A DNA stretch of 64,000 nt, from assembly GCA_001939145.1 (NCBI GenBank), contig LSRX01000177.1, positions 571,981 through 635,980 of the forward strand, written 5' to 3'. Position 1 is the stretch's first letter. Every line of letters begins with the position of its first letter. A model generated the notes under the pieces. That model ran no database searches, was not told where the DNA came from, and saw nothing but the letters and a program-made list of their open reading frames with translations. Below, piece after piece: positions 20,786-30,452 of the stretch. A program made the position numbers and the translations under genes. The stretch comes from Symbiodinium microadriaticum (taxonomy: Eukaryota > Sar > Dinophyceae > Suessiales > Symbiodiniaceae).

Positions 20786-21010
20786 CCGGATAATCGGAAA
20801 TTCCAGCCGTCTACACAAACAGGAGACTCCGATCAGAGACGCAGCGCGGCAGCCAAGTCGGATCCGGTGTTTGTTTCGGGTTTAGGGCCTGATTGACAGA
20901 GTTTTGCAGAAGTTTAATAGTAAGGAGTCTGCAATACCTGATAGACAGAGCCTTGCAGAAGTTTATAGTAACGAATCAGCAATAATTACCTGCCATGCTT
21001 GTTCATCGTG
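20786..21010 (+). CDS. candidate two-exon segment (20786-20866, 20910-21010)
   Basis: Exon 1 is exactly 27 codons between CTCAGCCTGCAG and GTGTTT, reading PDNRKFQPSTQTGDSDQRRS onward. Exon 2 follows GAGTTTTGCAG in phase 0, reads KFNSKESAIPDRQSLAEVY onward and ends at a consensus GTGAGT. The intron would be only 43 nt. A tandem duplication of about 49 bp (20888-20985) overlaps exon 2. Confidence 0.48.
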
Positions 21011-21086
21011 GTGAGTGTGTTGCAAGATCTTGTCTATCAGCAGTCTCATGCCACATAGTGAAGGAGTGGCTGCATGCGGTATCCCT

Positions 21087-21180
21087 CAGAGTCCAAAGGA
21101 CCCAATAATTGGGTACCTAGCTTTCAGATAGTAGATATGGAGGTTGCTACTTGGGAGAGTATGTATGTGATAGGTCAAGA
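21087..21180 (-). mobile_element. MITE family G, copy 3 (reverse)
   Basis: Reverse-orientation copy: GGACCCAATAATTGGGTACC left and TTGGGAGAGTATGTATGTGA right. Confidence 0.5.
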
Positions 21181-21181
21181 G

Positions 21182-21455
21182 AAGCGTGGTCTAGCAAGGT
21201 GCAAGACTTCGGCACACAATCTGCCTTGACTGGCAAGGTGTGCATGGTTGCTCCCACCATGAGGTTCCTCAACTTTCTGATTACAGGAAGACCACGAAGA
21301 CCAGCACCTACTGTGCCATCCCCCTAAACCCTCCTGAACCCCCTAGCCCTGAAGCACAAGATTCTGCATCCTGATCCTTTGAGAGCCCACTTCTGCAGGT
21401 GATGAATGCCGGCCATGAAACAAGACTCTCCCTGCAGGCTGACGGGGGCAAAACG
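21182..21455 (+). CDS. candidate exons (21182-21327 open; 21399-21455 exon)
   Basis: The first island is open 48 codons (VCMVAPTMRFLNFLITG within it), but its complement is open too. The second is exactly 19 codons between CCCACTTCTGCAG and GTTTAG, reading VMNAGHETRLSLQADGGKT; this one is well bounded. Confidence 0.42.
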
Positions 21456-21479
21456 GTTTAGTTTCTGAGCTTGGGGGGC

Positions 21480-21579
21480 TGCCTGTAGTCTCCATTGTGG
21501 TTCCTTGTTTGGGGAGTTCGGATCCTACATATAAAATTGGTAAACCCCAAACAGGAACTATAATGGAGACTGTAGGCAG
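21480..21579 (+). mobile_element. MITE family B, variant copy
   Basis: Ends GCCTGTAGTCTCCATTGTGG and AATGGAGACTGTAGGC. A subfamily with TCTCCATTGT in place of GCTCCTTAGT. Confidence 0.65.
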
Positions 21580-22216
21580 GATTTTGAGGTTTGCATGTTT
21601 GGGGCTCGATCTGGATCTGGCAGCTCAAGACGTCCTCTGCCAAGGCAGCAGTTGGCAGCACCCCCGCCATGAGGAGTTCATATACCCATACCTACACCAC
21701 CAACAGTAGGCAAAATAAAGGCCCAGCACTTATAAAAGGCCATTCTTCTGCATACCTGTGGGGTCCAGGTACAACCTGCTCATTTGCGCTGTAAAGTACC
21801 TATATACCCTACAGGTCGGTAGACTCACCGAGACCCTGAAAGGGCAAACACCCAAGAGGGAGACCCTTGTTGTGAGATGTTGTGAGCCTGGACCCGTTAG
21901 TAGAAGTTTGCGGCTTCGGACGATGGGGGGGGGCGGCGGTCTTGTATCCTAAGTCTTCAGAGAACCCAGCATAAAGCCCTCAACTCGGAGGGTTTTGTTC
22001 GTATTTTGGTGGGTGTCTGATTAAGCTCAAACAACCTACCCTTGTCGGGTTCCTTATTATGGCTTCTTCATACAGCTGCTTGAAAATGCAGGTCTTTGGG
22101 GCTACAGCTCGCTATCGATACTCTACGAGCGCTAAATCCCTAAACCCTACTACACCCTAATTTCCCTAAGCCCTAAACCCTTAATGTCCAAACTCCTAGA
22201 CCCCTAGTGTAGGACA

Positions 22217-22319
22217 GTGTAGGAACCTGATTAAGAGACCTTGGGCCTTTATTCGGGTCCTGCGTATGAGTCCTAATATTTTGGTGTCAGAAGGCCAGGG
22301 TTTCTTAATCAGTTTCCCC
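22217..22319 (+). mobile_element. MITE family C, copy 2
   Basis: GTGTAGGAACCTGATTAAGA left and GGTTTCTTAATCAG right. Confidence 0.65.
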
Positions 22320-22574
22320 TAAGCCCTTATAAACCTTAAACCCTATAAGCCCTAAACCCCAAACTGGCCCTAAACCCTGAACCCTAAACCCTTAAGCCCA
22401 AACTCCCAAACTCCTATGCCCCTAAACCCTCGGTTCCCCCAAACCCTAAACCCAAAACCCACATTAAACCCTAAAGCCCCGGAGCTCTACACCCTTTAGC
22501 CCAAACTCCGAAGTCCCTAAAACCCTAAACCCTTAAGCCCAAACTCCTAAGCCCCCTATCAGCCCTAAAGCCCC

Positions 22575-22650
22575 GGAGCTCTCCCACCTGCCAGGGCAGG
22601 TGGCGCAAGAATCCGCTCCTGAAGCGCATTTGGAGGCCTCCGGGCTCAGA
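22575..22650 (+). CDS. candidate exon, strand uncertain
   Basis: Plus frame reads ELSHLPGQVAQESAPEAHLE. The minus strand has the better splice pair (AACTCTGAG acceptor, GTGGGA donor) and reads GGLQMRFRSGFLRHLPWQ. Confidence 0.33.
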
Positions 22651-22894
22651 GTTTTGGGAGTTTGGGGTGGGGAGAGGTTAGGGTTTAGGGTTTAGGTATG
22701 GAGCTTTGGGAACTTAGGGTTTCGGGGTTTAGGGTTAGGTATGGAGTTCTTGGGGGTTTCATGGCTTCGGGGTTTAGGGTGTACATAGGCATGGAGTTTT
22801 TGGGGAGTTTTGGAGTTCCGGGTTTAGGTATAGGCGGCCTTGGCGTATAGGGCTTGTCTCTTTTTTTTTTTTTTTTTCTGGGCATCCCCAAGAT

Positions 22895-23030
22895 CTAGAA
22901 CATTTTCAGGTGGGTAGTTACCGTTACAGAAGCTTTTCAAAATTTTAGAGGGCCTAATTACCTTATAGAAGCCTTATAGAAGCCCTATATACCCTAAACT
23001 CCCGACTTGTAGTTTCCTTTAACAAGAGGG
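22895..23030 (+). mobile_element. MITE family J, copy 2
   Basis: CATTTTCAGGTGGGTAGTTA left, GACTTGTAGTTTCCTTTAAC right. Preceded by an 18-nt poly-T (22860). Confidence 0.6.
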
Positions 23031-23632
23031 GTCAGGCACCCGGCAATCCCTGCCGCTTTATGGTTTACCTCCGAACCCTACTACCACTTGCAGTCACATA
23101 TCATACAGATCCTATATTGCACAGCTCTCGGCCGCAAGCCCTTAACCCTAATGCCTAAACCGTCAACTTGTCAACTCAACCTCTAGCCTCTAGCAGAATT
23201 TACCATCTCAAACTTAAAACTCTAAACCCTCAACCCTAAATCTTACCTGGACACAGCAAGTATGTGGAATAATAGCCCATCAGATGTGTTGGACCACTGT
23301 CTTCCCGACCTTTAGGGGTTCAGGTAAACCCTAAACTCAGAATGGAGTTTGCTATCTCAAAATTCAACGTCATAGACTCTCGAGACTGTAAGCTGTAAAC
23401 CCTCACTGGCCTTAACTCCTAAACCCTAGACTCAACCCTAAACCCTTGCCCTAGTTGGGCCCTAGACTCAAACTCTAGCCGCTCTGTAAACTCTGAACCC
23501 GAAAACGTAAACTCAAACTCTAGCACCCTAAACCGGGCTTCTAAGGGCTTAAGGGGTTTAGGGTTTTAGGGTTTGGGGTTTGGGCTCAGGGCTAGCACCC
23601 TAAACCCTAAACCCTGTGAAAGGCTCCTGCAG

Positions 23633-23699
23633 AAGCTTCCAGCCGATCGACGCCGGGAGATCCTCTCGTGACCTGCCACCACCGGAGTCTCAGTCCACG
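23633..23699 (+). CDS. candidate exon
   Basis: Follows GGCTCCTGCAG and can end at GTAGTT. One frame reads SFQPIDAGRSSRDLPPPESQ and stays open beyond the donor. From here to 24215 I see only telomere-like sequence. Confidence 0.45.
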
Positions 23700-24214
23700 G
23701 TAGTTGAAAGTTTTAAGGATATTTTGGAGGGTTTACTAAATTAAGGGGTTTGAGTTTCGAGTTTTTGTAAAGGGTTTAGAAGGTTTTAAGAGGTTGGTGT
23801 TTGGAGCTTAGGGTTCAGGCTGTGAGGGCTTAATGTGCTTTAACGGCTTCAAGGGTTTAACGGGGTAAGGGGTTTAGGGTTCAGGGTTTAGGGCTTAAGG
23901 TGTACCTGTAGGGTTTAGGGTTTCAAGTTTGAGGGCAGGGGTGGGTGTATGCAGGAACATGTAGGAAGACTATGTAGTAAGATGCAACAATTGAACAAAC
24001 TTCAACCCTAACCCGAAAGCCCAATACCCAGTACGTAGAAATTGAACAGAATGTATAGAAACTCCGAACCACGCTTTGTCAGGGCTTCTCTGAAGCTTTA
24101 CAGTGCTTAATATAAGGGCTTGAACAATTAACCATGATTACAACGTTTGTCGAACCTCGGTTACCGTTTTCAGGATGGTTGAGTGAAACACTTCTCAGAA
24201 GAGAGCCGCACTTC

Positions 24215-24327
24215 GGCTGATGACATAAATCCTGCACTACCTTAGGGACCCTAGGCCCTAAACTATGGGAATTCATGGTCTATTCCTTGTTATTAGGGGT
24301 CATGCAGGATTTATATCATCAACCGTA
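24215..24327 (+). mobile_element. MITE family E, copy 2
   Basis: GATGACATAAATCCTGCACT left and its inverted partner GCAGGATTTATATCATCAAC right. Confidence 0.7.
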
Positions 24328-24497
24328 GTAGCGATCTCCTTGTCAAGCCCAGTATTCAGGCCCGCACACCCCCTAAACCCTAAACCCTAAACCGCCACCC
24401 TGTTCGAACCCATTCTCGATCTGGGATCGGAGATTTTCAAATTTACAAGGTTCAGGTTCTAGTTCACAGTTTCAGCGACCTATATGTCCTGATAGAT

Positions 24498-24597
24498 ACC
24501 CATAGGCTCCTTAGTAGTTCCTTTTTGGGAGTACCTTATTTGTATTTAGAATCCTACAAGGTACTCCCAACAAGGAACTACTAAGGAGCCTATGGGT
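24498..24597 (+). mobile_element. MITE family B, copy 3
   Basis: Near-perfect inverted ends ACCCATAGGCTCCTTAGTAG and ACTACTAAGGAGCCTATGGG. One of the best-preserved copies. Confidence 0.85.
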
Positions 24598-24598
24598 C

Positions 24599-24763
24599 AT
24601 GAATGCTGGAAACTGCCGACACTATTTATTCACGAATACTCGATTGGAAATTCCTGAGCGCAGTTTTTGTTCGAATGGCAGGTGCAACCTAGCAGACAGC
24701 AACATTCGTTTTCCAATGTTTTTGCTAAATCCCTGGCTCTACCCCTATGGTCCTAATCCGTAA
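24599..24763 (+). CDS. candidate 54-codon ORF beside a MITE
   Basis: ATG at 24599, one base after the family B element, stop at 24761. Reads MNAGNCRHYLFTNTRLEIPE onward. A GTGCAA donor lies inside. Could be an exon. Confidence 0.33.
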   Translation: MNAGNCRHYLFTNTRLEIPERSFCSNGRCNLADSNIRFPMFLLNPWLYPYGPNP

Positions 24764-24789
24764 ACCCTAATCCCTTGGTCATTGAAACG

Positions 24790-24916
24790 TCGTATCAACT
24801 GTGTACTCAGGGGCTTGAGCACCGCACAGCAACGTCAGCTCGAGCGCCGGCGCCCCAACCCTCGTGTTGCGGGATCTCCGCGTATCTTGCAGCGGCAATC
24901 TTCAGAGTGTCGGGTT
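24790..24916 (-). CDS. candidate exon, strand uncertain
   Basis: Minus frame after CACTCTGAAG reads IAAARYAEIPQHEGWGAGAR. The plus frame after GTGTACTCAG reads GLEHRTATSARAPAPQPSC. Both are open over 30 codons. Confidence 0.36.
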
Positions 24917-24959
24917 AGGGTTTAGGGTCTAGGGTCTAGGGTTTAGGGTTTAGGGTTTA

Positions 24960-25130
24960 GGGAGGCTCAACCCTTCAACCCAAAGCCCCCGACCACGAAT
25001 TCTCATAACCGCTCCTCCTGCTACGAGCCCCAGTGCTACTTGTCGCATCAGTAGAACTGATGTAGTAGTGCTGGGAGCAAAGCCAGCACAGTTTTCGGAC
25101 CGCGAAAGGCACCTCTTAGCAACATGAATC
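24960..25130 (-). CDS. possible coding segment
   Basis: Minus frame reads AKRCLSRSENCAGFAPSTTT, then a hydrophobic Gly-rich stretch, and ends in telomere-like sequence (SLPKP). Confidence 0.33.
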
Positions 25131-25589
25131 TTGGGTGTGTGCCCTACACCCCAAACCCCTAACATGAAACATGGGGGGTCTTTGCCGTCAGTAGTTCCTT
25201 TGCAGCTCCCGTAGCTCCGTGGTTTGTAACACACCACTTCTGTACCGCACAAATATTAGACGGTTCAGGGCTTAGGTTAGGGTTTCGGGTACCCGTTATG
25301 ACATTATTAATCCTAAACCCTAAACCCCAAAGCAACCCCAAAGCCCACAGGGGGTCCATGTAAGCTCGCTTTGGGTTTAGGGCTTAGGGTGTTCAGGGGT
25401 TTAGGGGTTTAGGGTTTAGGCCCTAAGCCCTAAACACCTAACCTCCTGAACCCTAAACCGTAAACCCCTGAAGCCTAAACCCTAAACGACAAACCCTGAA
25501 CCCGAAACTTGAGGAGTTTAGGGGGTTCCATGGTATGGAGTCATGGCTGGCATGCAGACCAAGGGTTTCCATTCCTCTCTATAATCGAC

Positions 25590-25743
25590 CCACTAGGGTT
25601 GAGGGTTTAGGATTTGATTTAGGGTTTTGGGTTAAGGGTTTAGAGATTGGGGTTTAGGGTTTGGGAGTTAGGGTTTAGGATTTAGAGTTTTGGGGTTTAG
25701 GATTTAGGGTTTAGGGGTTTGGGGTTAAGGGTTTAGGGTTTAG
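25590..25743 (+). repeat. TTTAGGG-like tract
   Basis: Degenerate G-rich units ending GGGTTTAG, which would be the 3' splice site of the following exon. Confidence 0.85.
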
Positions 25744-25809
25744 GCCGTCAAGCACGAAGCATTGGAAGAAGCCTGTTTCTGCCCTGTGCGGCACTGGCTC
25801 TTGCTGAGA
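25744..25809 (+). CDS. candidate 22-codon exon
   Basis: Exactly 22 codons, AVKHEALEEACFCPVRHWLL plus two, between a telomere-type GGGTTTAG and a GTAACC donor. The frame stays open further. Clear protein-like composition. Confidence 0.52.
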
Positions 25810-25941
25810 GTAACCTCCAATTCTCCAAAGCAAACCAGGAATCCGTCGATAAATGTTTGGGCTTAAGGGTTTAGGGTTTAGGGCGTTGGGGGATTAGGGT
25901 TCAGGTTTTAGGGTTTAAGGGTTATGGGGCTATAGGGTTTT

Positions 25942-26047
25942 ATGTAGGAGCCTGATTAAGAAACCCTGGTCTTCTGACACCAAAATATTGGGATTCATAT
26001 GCAGGATCCGAATACAGGCCCAAGGTTTCTTAATCAGGTTCCTACAT
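25942..26047 (+). mobile_element. MITE family C, copy 3
   Basis: Inverted ends TATGTAGGAGCCTGATTAAG and CTTAATCAGGTTCCTACATT. Well preserved. Confidence 0.8.
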
Positions 26048-26152
26048 TATACAATGTGCATAGGTATATGTTCCACGGTACCAGACCCTACATCCCGCAA
26101 ATCAAGAGCTTAAACCCTAAAGAAAGCTGAAACCCAAACCTCTGCAGCCTAG

Positions 26153-26374
26153 CTAGACACTCCCTGTGATAACTCAGAGCAACCGTACCTCCATGAAAGG
26201 GCCGTACTACTTGGTAATACAAATCTTTGGTCTCCCAATTATGATTATACAGTACAAAATGGCCCCCAAATGCCCGAGTCTAGTCATTCCAACGATAGCC
26301 TCCCTTCTGCCAGCCGATATAGTACATCCCAAAACCCGATTAAAGTGATCAGAACGATTGCCAACCGTAATTAA
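26153..26374 (+). CDS. candidate terminal exon, 73 codons
   Basis: Follows CTGCAGCCTAG, open to TAA at 26372. Reads EQPYLHERAVLLGNTNLWSP onward, polar and Ser-rich, ending TIANRN. A second plus frame (26166-26348) is also open but less protein-like. Confidence 0.47.
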   Translation, partial: LDTPCDNSEQPYLHERAVLLGNTNLWSPNYDYTVQNGPQMPESSHSNDSLPSASRYSTSQNPIKVIRTIANRN

Positions 26375-26470
26375 ACCCTAAACCCCCTAAATAAACCCTA
26401 AACCCCCTAAATATACCCTAAACTCCCTAAATAAACCCTACACCCCCTGAATAAACCCTAAACCCCCCTT
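26371..26470 (-). repeat. AAATAAACCCTAAACCCCCT tandem
   Basis: Four to five copies of a roughly 21-bp unit that combines a telomere-like motif with CCTAAATA. Confidence 0.8.
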
Positions 26471-26518
26471 AAATACCACTTCTGCCAGCCCTCGGCGACT
26501 GCAAGGTTGGGTCCTCAC

Positions 26519-26548
26519 CCGCGTCCCGCGCCCTCGGGCTGAGGCGGC
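26519..26548 (-). CDS. candidate 30-nt microexon
   Basis: Thirty nt bounded on the minus strand by CCGAAACCTTCAG and a consensus GTGAGG donor; phase 0 reads AASARGRGTR. Splice signals are good but it is very short. Confidence 0.36.
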
Positions 26549-26729
26549 CTGAAGGTTTCGGTACATTTAGGGTTTAGGGTTTAAGGGTTTAGGGTTTAAG
26601 GGTTTAGGGGTTTAGGGTTTAGGGGTTTAGGGTTTAGAGTTTATAGGTGTTTAGGGTTTAGGGGTTTAGGGTCTATAGGGTTCGGAACATGCCCAGACCT
26701 TCCGGGATCCATGAATTACCGAGAGGGTC

Positions 26730-26836
26730 CATGTACACTACCATTATGGAATTAGGTCCCCAAAGACCATCCATAGTATGGTCTTGGGGACCTGATTCCA
26801 CAATTGTAGTATATCTGGACCCTCTTGGTTAGGGAG
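26730..26836 (+). mobile_element. MITE-like palindrome, unassigned family
   Basis: GAGAGGGTCCATGTACACTA left against TAGTATATCTGGACCCTCTT right, with inner GGTCCCCAAAGACCAT / ATGGTCTTGGGGACC. Related to family F only at the outer ends. Confidence 0.6.
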
Positions 26837-27192
26837 CATACCTTAAATCATTTTAGGCGTAAATCTCCAAGTTAGGGTCCCTTTTTAGGCCCCCAATACA
26901 GTACGGCACCCTGAGAAAAGGAACCCTAAAAGAACCCTGATTTAGAGAACTACCCGTAGGCTCCATGATAGAATTTAAGTCATATTCCTTACTAAAGAGA
27001 TGTCTGGGATTGGTGCTGAGAGTTTAGCGCTTGAGGTTTGAGGTTTGTAGGGCTTCAGAGTTGGCGTTCGTCCGGGTTTAAGGTTTAGGGCGTTTAGGGT
27101 TTAGAGGCTTAGGGCTTAAGGCGAATTAAGGTTTGGAATGTAAAGTTTATAGGATTTGGGCATATTTTGAAGGTGTTGGACGTGGTGAAAAG

Positions 27193-27858
27193 CCTTTTTG
27201 ACCGAAGGGCAACATCGTCGTCATGTCATTACTTGGTATATGCAAAGGGATGACATGGAATCTTTGCTAGCATCAGGCCACGACACACCCCAACTACATG
27301 CGCACTGGATGGAGGCTTGGGTGCACAAGCTGCGCCAAGATCTCCGTTCGTCGATCGCAAAGGTTTTGGGGTTTTGGGGCATATACTGGTTATCGGGCAT
27401 CAGTCTTAATCATCAGCAGAAGAGAACCATCCAGCCAAAGAATCGTGGTGATGCAAAGGGTGAAGACAGCAAAATAGTGAAGTCACTTACAAGTCTGGGA
27501 CGCAGCAATTAGTAGCATTATCAAACGTGAAGGACTTTCACCAACACTCCATATACCCAACCCACTTAGTACCCGAAACATAAACTCGTACCTCTAAGCC
27601 CCAGACCCTTGTCGCTTGGTGAGGTGCCGCAGGTCCAAACGTCTCAAAGAAACCGGCGAGCGCCTACCGCGCCCGAAACGAAGAAGGTCCGCGATACAGC
27701 AACATCAGCACGCCCTTGACCGTAAACCTAACCCTAAAGCCCTAAACGTTTAGGGGGTCGGGTTGACACTGTCATGGAATATTGGCGCAAAAACAAGGCC
27801 TGCATGGTGCATATATCCTAGAAACACAGCAATCCATCACGCGCCAAGTGTCCTTTAA
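27193..27858 (+). CDS. candidate three-exon gene end (27193-27362, 27633-27686, 27754-27858)
   Basis: Exon 1 (56 codons) includes YMQRDDMESLLASGHDTPQL and ends SSIAK before a GTTTTG donor. Exon 2 (18 codons) between GAGGTGCCGCAG and GTCCGC reads VQTSQRNRRAPTAPETKK. Exon 3 follows AACGTTTAG in phase 0, reads GVGLTLSWNIGAKTRPAWCI onward and stops at TAA 27856. All junctions are phase 0. Introns are 270 and 67 nt. Exon 1 is also open past its donor to 27512, so retention is possible. Family unknown. Confidence 0.5.
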
Positions 27859-27868
27859 TGAAGCCCTG

Positions 27869-27980
27869 CCCAGAGAACCCAATACCCCTTGATTGAGGAA
27901 TATACCTCAAATCATAATAATAATAATGCCCCTATATTTTAAGGTATATTCCTTAAGTAAGGTGTGTTGGGTTCTCTGGA
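27869..27980 (+). mobile_element. MITE family A, copy 3
   Basis: CCCAGAGAACCCAATACCCC left, TGTTGGGTTCTCTGG right, ATAATAATAAT centre. It lies 10 bp after the stop codon of the preceding model. Confidence 0.85.
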
Positions 27981-28075
27981 TTACGGTCCTTAGTAGCGAC
28001 TATTTAGGGATGTTGCGGGTCTGGGATGTTCCAGGCCCTGATAAAACCCTGATACCTGTTGATAATCACAATCCC

Positions 28076-28188
28076 CAAGGGTCCAAAGGACCTTATAATT
28101 AGGTATTTGAATTACTGATAGTAGTATTGTAGGTTAGTATTTGGGAGAGTATATTATGATTATTAGGCACTTGGACCCTGAGGGAATG
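28076..28188 (-). mobile_element. MITE family G, copy 4
   Basis: Full-length reverse copy: AGGGTCCAAAGGACCTTATA left, TTAGGCACTTGGACCCTGAG right. Confidence 0.7.
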
Positions 28189-28335
28189 ATCTGGGTTCCC
28201 CAGTAGTACCCTTTTGCCCTTTTTCTTTTTGGGCCCCCTTATCAAAGCAAAACAGTACGAAAAAAAAAAAGGTACCCTTGCTGTTATTAAGGGGGTACTG
28301 GGGAGCCTAGTGCTTATAGCAATGATGATAGCTAG

Positions 28336-28535
28336 GTGATAGAGATCTCGACTAAGTCTCCGCGGTCTAGATCCCCAAAAGGAGATGATCGCAGCACCCT
28401 GAACCGTAGGAGCAGTAAGATCCCTTTTCTTCACGTCATGTTTCAGATGCCTGCACTTGAGCTTTTGACGTATGAGACAGAAGCTTGGACATATCACAGC
28501 TCTAGTCTAGCAACCTGTATCCCAAACTCGTACTT
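28336..28535 (+). CDS. candidate exon with RS-like segment
   Basis: Open frame reads EISTKSPRSRSPKGDDRSTL, then PALELLTYETEAWTYHSSSL. Ser-Arg runs recall splicing-factor low-complexity regions, but that is compositional only. A GTATCC donor follows. Plus-strand neighbour of the 28822 chain. Confidence 0.4.
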
Positions 28536-28579
28536 AAGCCCTAAACCCTCAACCCTAAACCCTAAACCCTAAACCCTAC

Positions 28580-28693
28580 CGGAAGGCCTGTAGAGGCCGA
28601 ACTTGTCGGGACAAAAGGACGATTTTTCCGCTGCCTTCGATCCCGCGAATCAAACCTCCAAGACCTCGAGGCATACACGCCAACCCGAAACCT
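28580..28693 (-). CDS. candidate 38-codon exon, strand uncertain
   Basis: Minus: exactly 38 codons between GGGGTTAG and a GTAGGG donor made by a telomere unit; includes SWRFDSRDRRQRKNRPFVPT. Plus: also open 38 codons (AELVGTKGRFFRCLRSRESN). The plus neighbours argue for plus; the minus splice pair is cleaner. Confidence 0.38.
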
Positions 28694-28821
28694 CTAACCC
28701 CGTCCCCAAACCCGACGTGACATGTTAAGTTCAGGACTTCTAGATTCAGGGCCCCTTGTGATGGTTCTTGGCAAGGGTTCCATTTTTGGAAGAATCTTAA
28801 ACCCTAAACCCTAAACCCTAG

Positions 28822-29337
28822 AAGAATCAGGCCCATCTTGCGCCTGTGCTGCCGGGCTGTGGATTCTATGATTGGTGGGGAAGCGGTTGCACGCAGCTGC
28901 TTCAGGGGGAGGTGTACCCATAGGCTCCTTAGTAGTTCCTTTTTGGGATTACCTTGTAGGATTTCTAAATATAAACCACAAAAAGGAACTACTTACCTTG
29001 TAGGATTCTAAATATAAAACCACAAAAAGGAACTACCTAGGGGCCTATGGGTATCAAAAAGGAACTACTTAGGAGCCTATGGGTATTGAGATGTTGCTGC
29101 TGCAGACGCGTTCCGAGCACCGGTTCGCCCGCCTCATCGACCAGACTCCTGGGTTCAGGGTTTTGGGTTTTAGGGTTCAGGGTTTTGGGTTTAGGGTTTA
29201 GGGTTTTGGGTTTAGGGTTTAGGGTTTAGGTTTCCAGAGACGCCTTAGAAGCCAAGCAGGTCTTGTCATTGCCTCTTGTTCCGCCGCGGCGGCAAACGAG
29301 AAGCTCCCCAGCACCATCTGCCGCCGCAAGCGACTGA
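28822..29337 (+). CDS. candidate three-exon gene end (28822-28911, 29106-29152, 29238-29337)
   Basis: Exon 1 is exactly 30 codons between a CCCTAG acceptor and a GTGTAC donor (AHLAPVLPGCGFYDWWGSG within it). Exon 2 follows TTGCTGCTGCAG in phase 0 and reads TRSEHRFARLIDQTP. Exon 3 follows GGTTTCCAG, completes a split Gly codon, reads DALEAKQVLSLPLVPPRRQT onward and stops at TGA 29335. Intron 1 (194 nt) is almost entirely a family B MITE; intron 2 (85 nt) is almost entirely telomere-like. The chain has two in-phase junctions and a stop. The region of exon 3 is open in other frames and on minus too. Function unknown. Confidence 0.55.
28916..29084 (+). mobile_element. MITE family B, compound copy within an intron
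   Basis: A normal left end (ACCCATAGGCTCCTTAGTAG) is followed by three successive right-end segments (AAAAAGGAACTACTTA at about 28980, 29021 and 29056), the last two reaching CCTATGGGTAT. It starts at intron position 5 of the model above. Confidence 0.8.
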
Positions 29338-29525
29338 ATGGCGGCATGGAGAAGTGTCTCGCCCCACTTAACAAAGCCATTCGGTTGAATTACGGTTTAT
29401 GGCTTTAGTTTATGCTGTAGGGTTCAGGGTAGCTACGCAGACTTCATTGATAGCCGATGCAGTAACGGAGCAGCAATGACATGATGAATTGCGCCCTAAA
29501 CCTGAAGCCTCCCAAGCCTAACCAG

Positions 29526-29640
29526 CAACCTTGCTTGCAATGGATATTCTGTTTCTTTGGAGCCTGAGAGCAGATGCCATTCAGGAGGACCCTAAGATGA
29601 AGGGTGCATATTTTGCGAAGACGCGCAACAGGAGCCCACG
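29526..29640 (+). CDS. candidate exon
   Basis: Follows AGCCTAACCAG and reads LLAMDILFLWSLRADAIQED, then PKMKGAYFAKTRNRSPR, before telomere-like sequence. Markedly protein-like in one frame only. Confidence 0.48.
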
Positions 29641-29826
29641 AAACCCTAAACTCTAAAACCGGAGCCCGCGAAGTAGTGTGAAGTTGATGGCTGAAACCTG
29701 AATCTGCGTCTAGCCTTTGCGCCTCTCGCTTGACCTACTTCTGGGGGTTCCAGGTAGGGGTTTAGGGTTTAGGAATTAAGGCTTTCAGGAGTTTAGGGGT
29801 GGCATTTGGGGGTTTGGAGAGCTTTC

Positions 29827-29950
29827 TACGACATTTTCAGGTGGGTAGTTACCGTTATAGGAGCCTTATAAAAGATCTATATGCCTTATAGAAGCCTTAT
29901 GGAAGCCCTATATACCCTAAACTCCCCACCTGTAGTTGCCTTTAAAACTT
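29827..29950 (+). mobile_element. MITE family J, copy 3
   Basis: CATTTTCAGGTGGGTAGTTA left and CCCCACCTGTAGTTGCC right. Confidence 0.65.
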
Positions 29951-30042
29951 CGGCACGCCGTCTCTAAAGTCTCTAAAGCCTACCGACGGGTTTAGGGTTT
30001 AGGGGTTTAGGGATTGAGGGTTGTAGGGTTTAGGGTTTACAG

Positions 30043-30073
30043 AAAACAGCTCGAAAAGGCCTCTGGAAGCTCG
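30043..30073 (+). CDS. candidate 31-nt exon
   Basis: Between GGGTTTACAG and GTAATC, reading KTARKGLWKL. Too short to trust alone. Confidence 0.3.
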
Positions 30074-30327
30074 GTAATCAGCAAAGCCCTGCCACAGAGA
30101 GCTGAATATTTAGTATAATGAAGTCCCCGCTAAGATTCGTGCGTCGATGTCCCCACTGAAAAGCTCTACATGCTGTTACATATATACTTATATTCACACG
30201 AGCACATACCCTTTTCAACGCCTGTAAAAATTCTTAAGGATCCGATATTGCCGCTAAACCCTAAACCCCAAAAACCCCTAAACCCTACACAAAGCCTAAA
30301 CCCCAACAAAAACCTTAAACCCAAAAC

Positions 30328-30452
30328 NNNNNNNNNNNNNNNNNNNNNNNNNNNNNNNNNNNNNNNNNNNNNNNNNNNNNNNNNNNNNNNNNNNNNNNNN
30401 NNNNNNNNNNNNNNNNNNNNNNNNNNNNNNNNNNNNNNNNNNNNNNNNNNNN
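30328..30452. other. assembly gap, 125 N
   Basis: Run of N flanked by CCCTAAA on the left and TTTAGGG on the right, so a telomere-like tract probably broke the assembly. Nothing coding was recognised from 30080 to 31010; it holds a decayed family C element and telomere-like sequence. Confidence 0.98.

Noticed and set aside
20867-20885. A 19-nt telomere-like micro-intron
   Set aside because: It would restore the frame, but a 43-nt intron using GAGTTTTGCAG as acceptor does so as well and is more credible.
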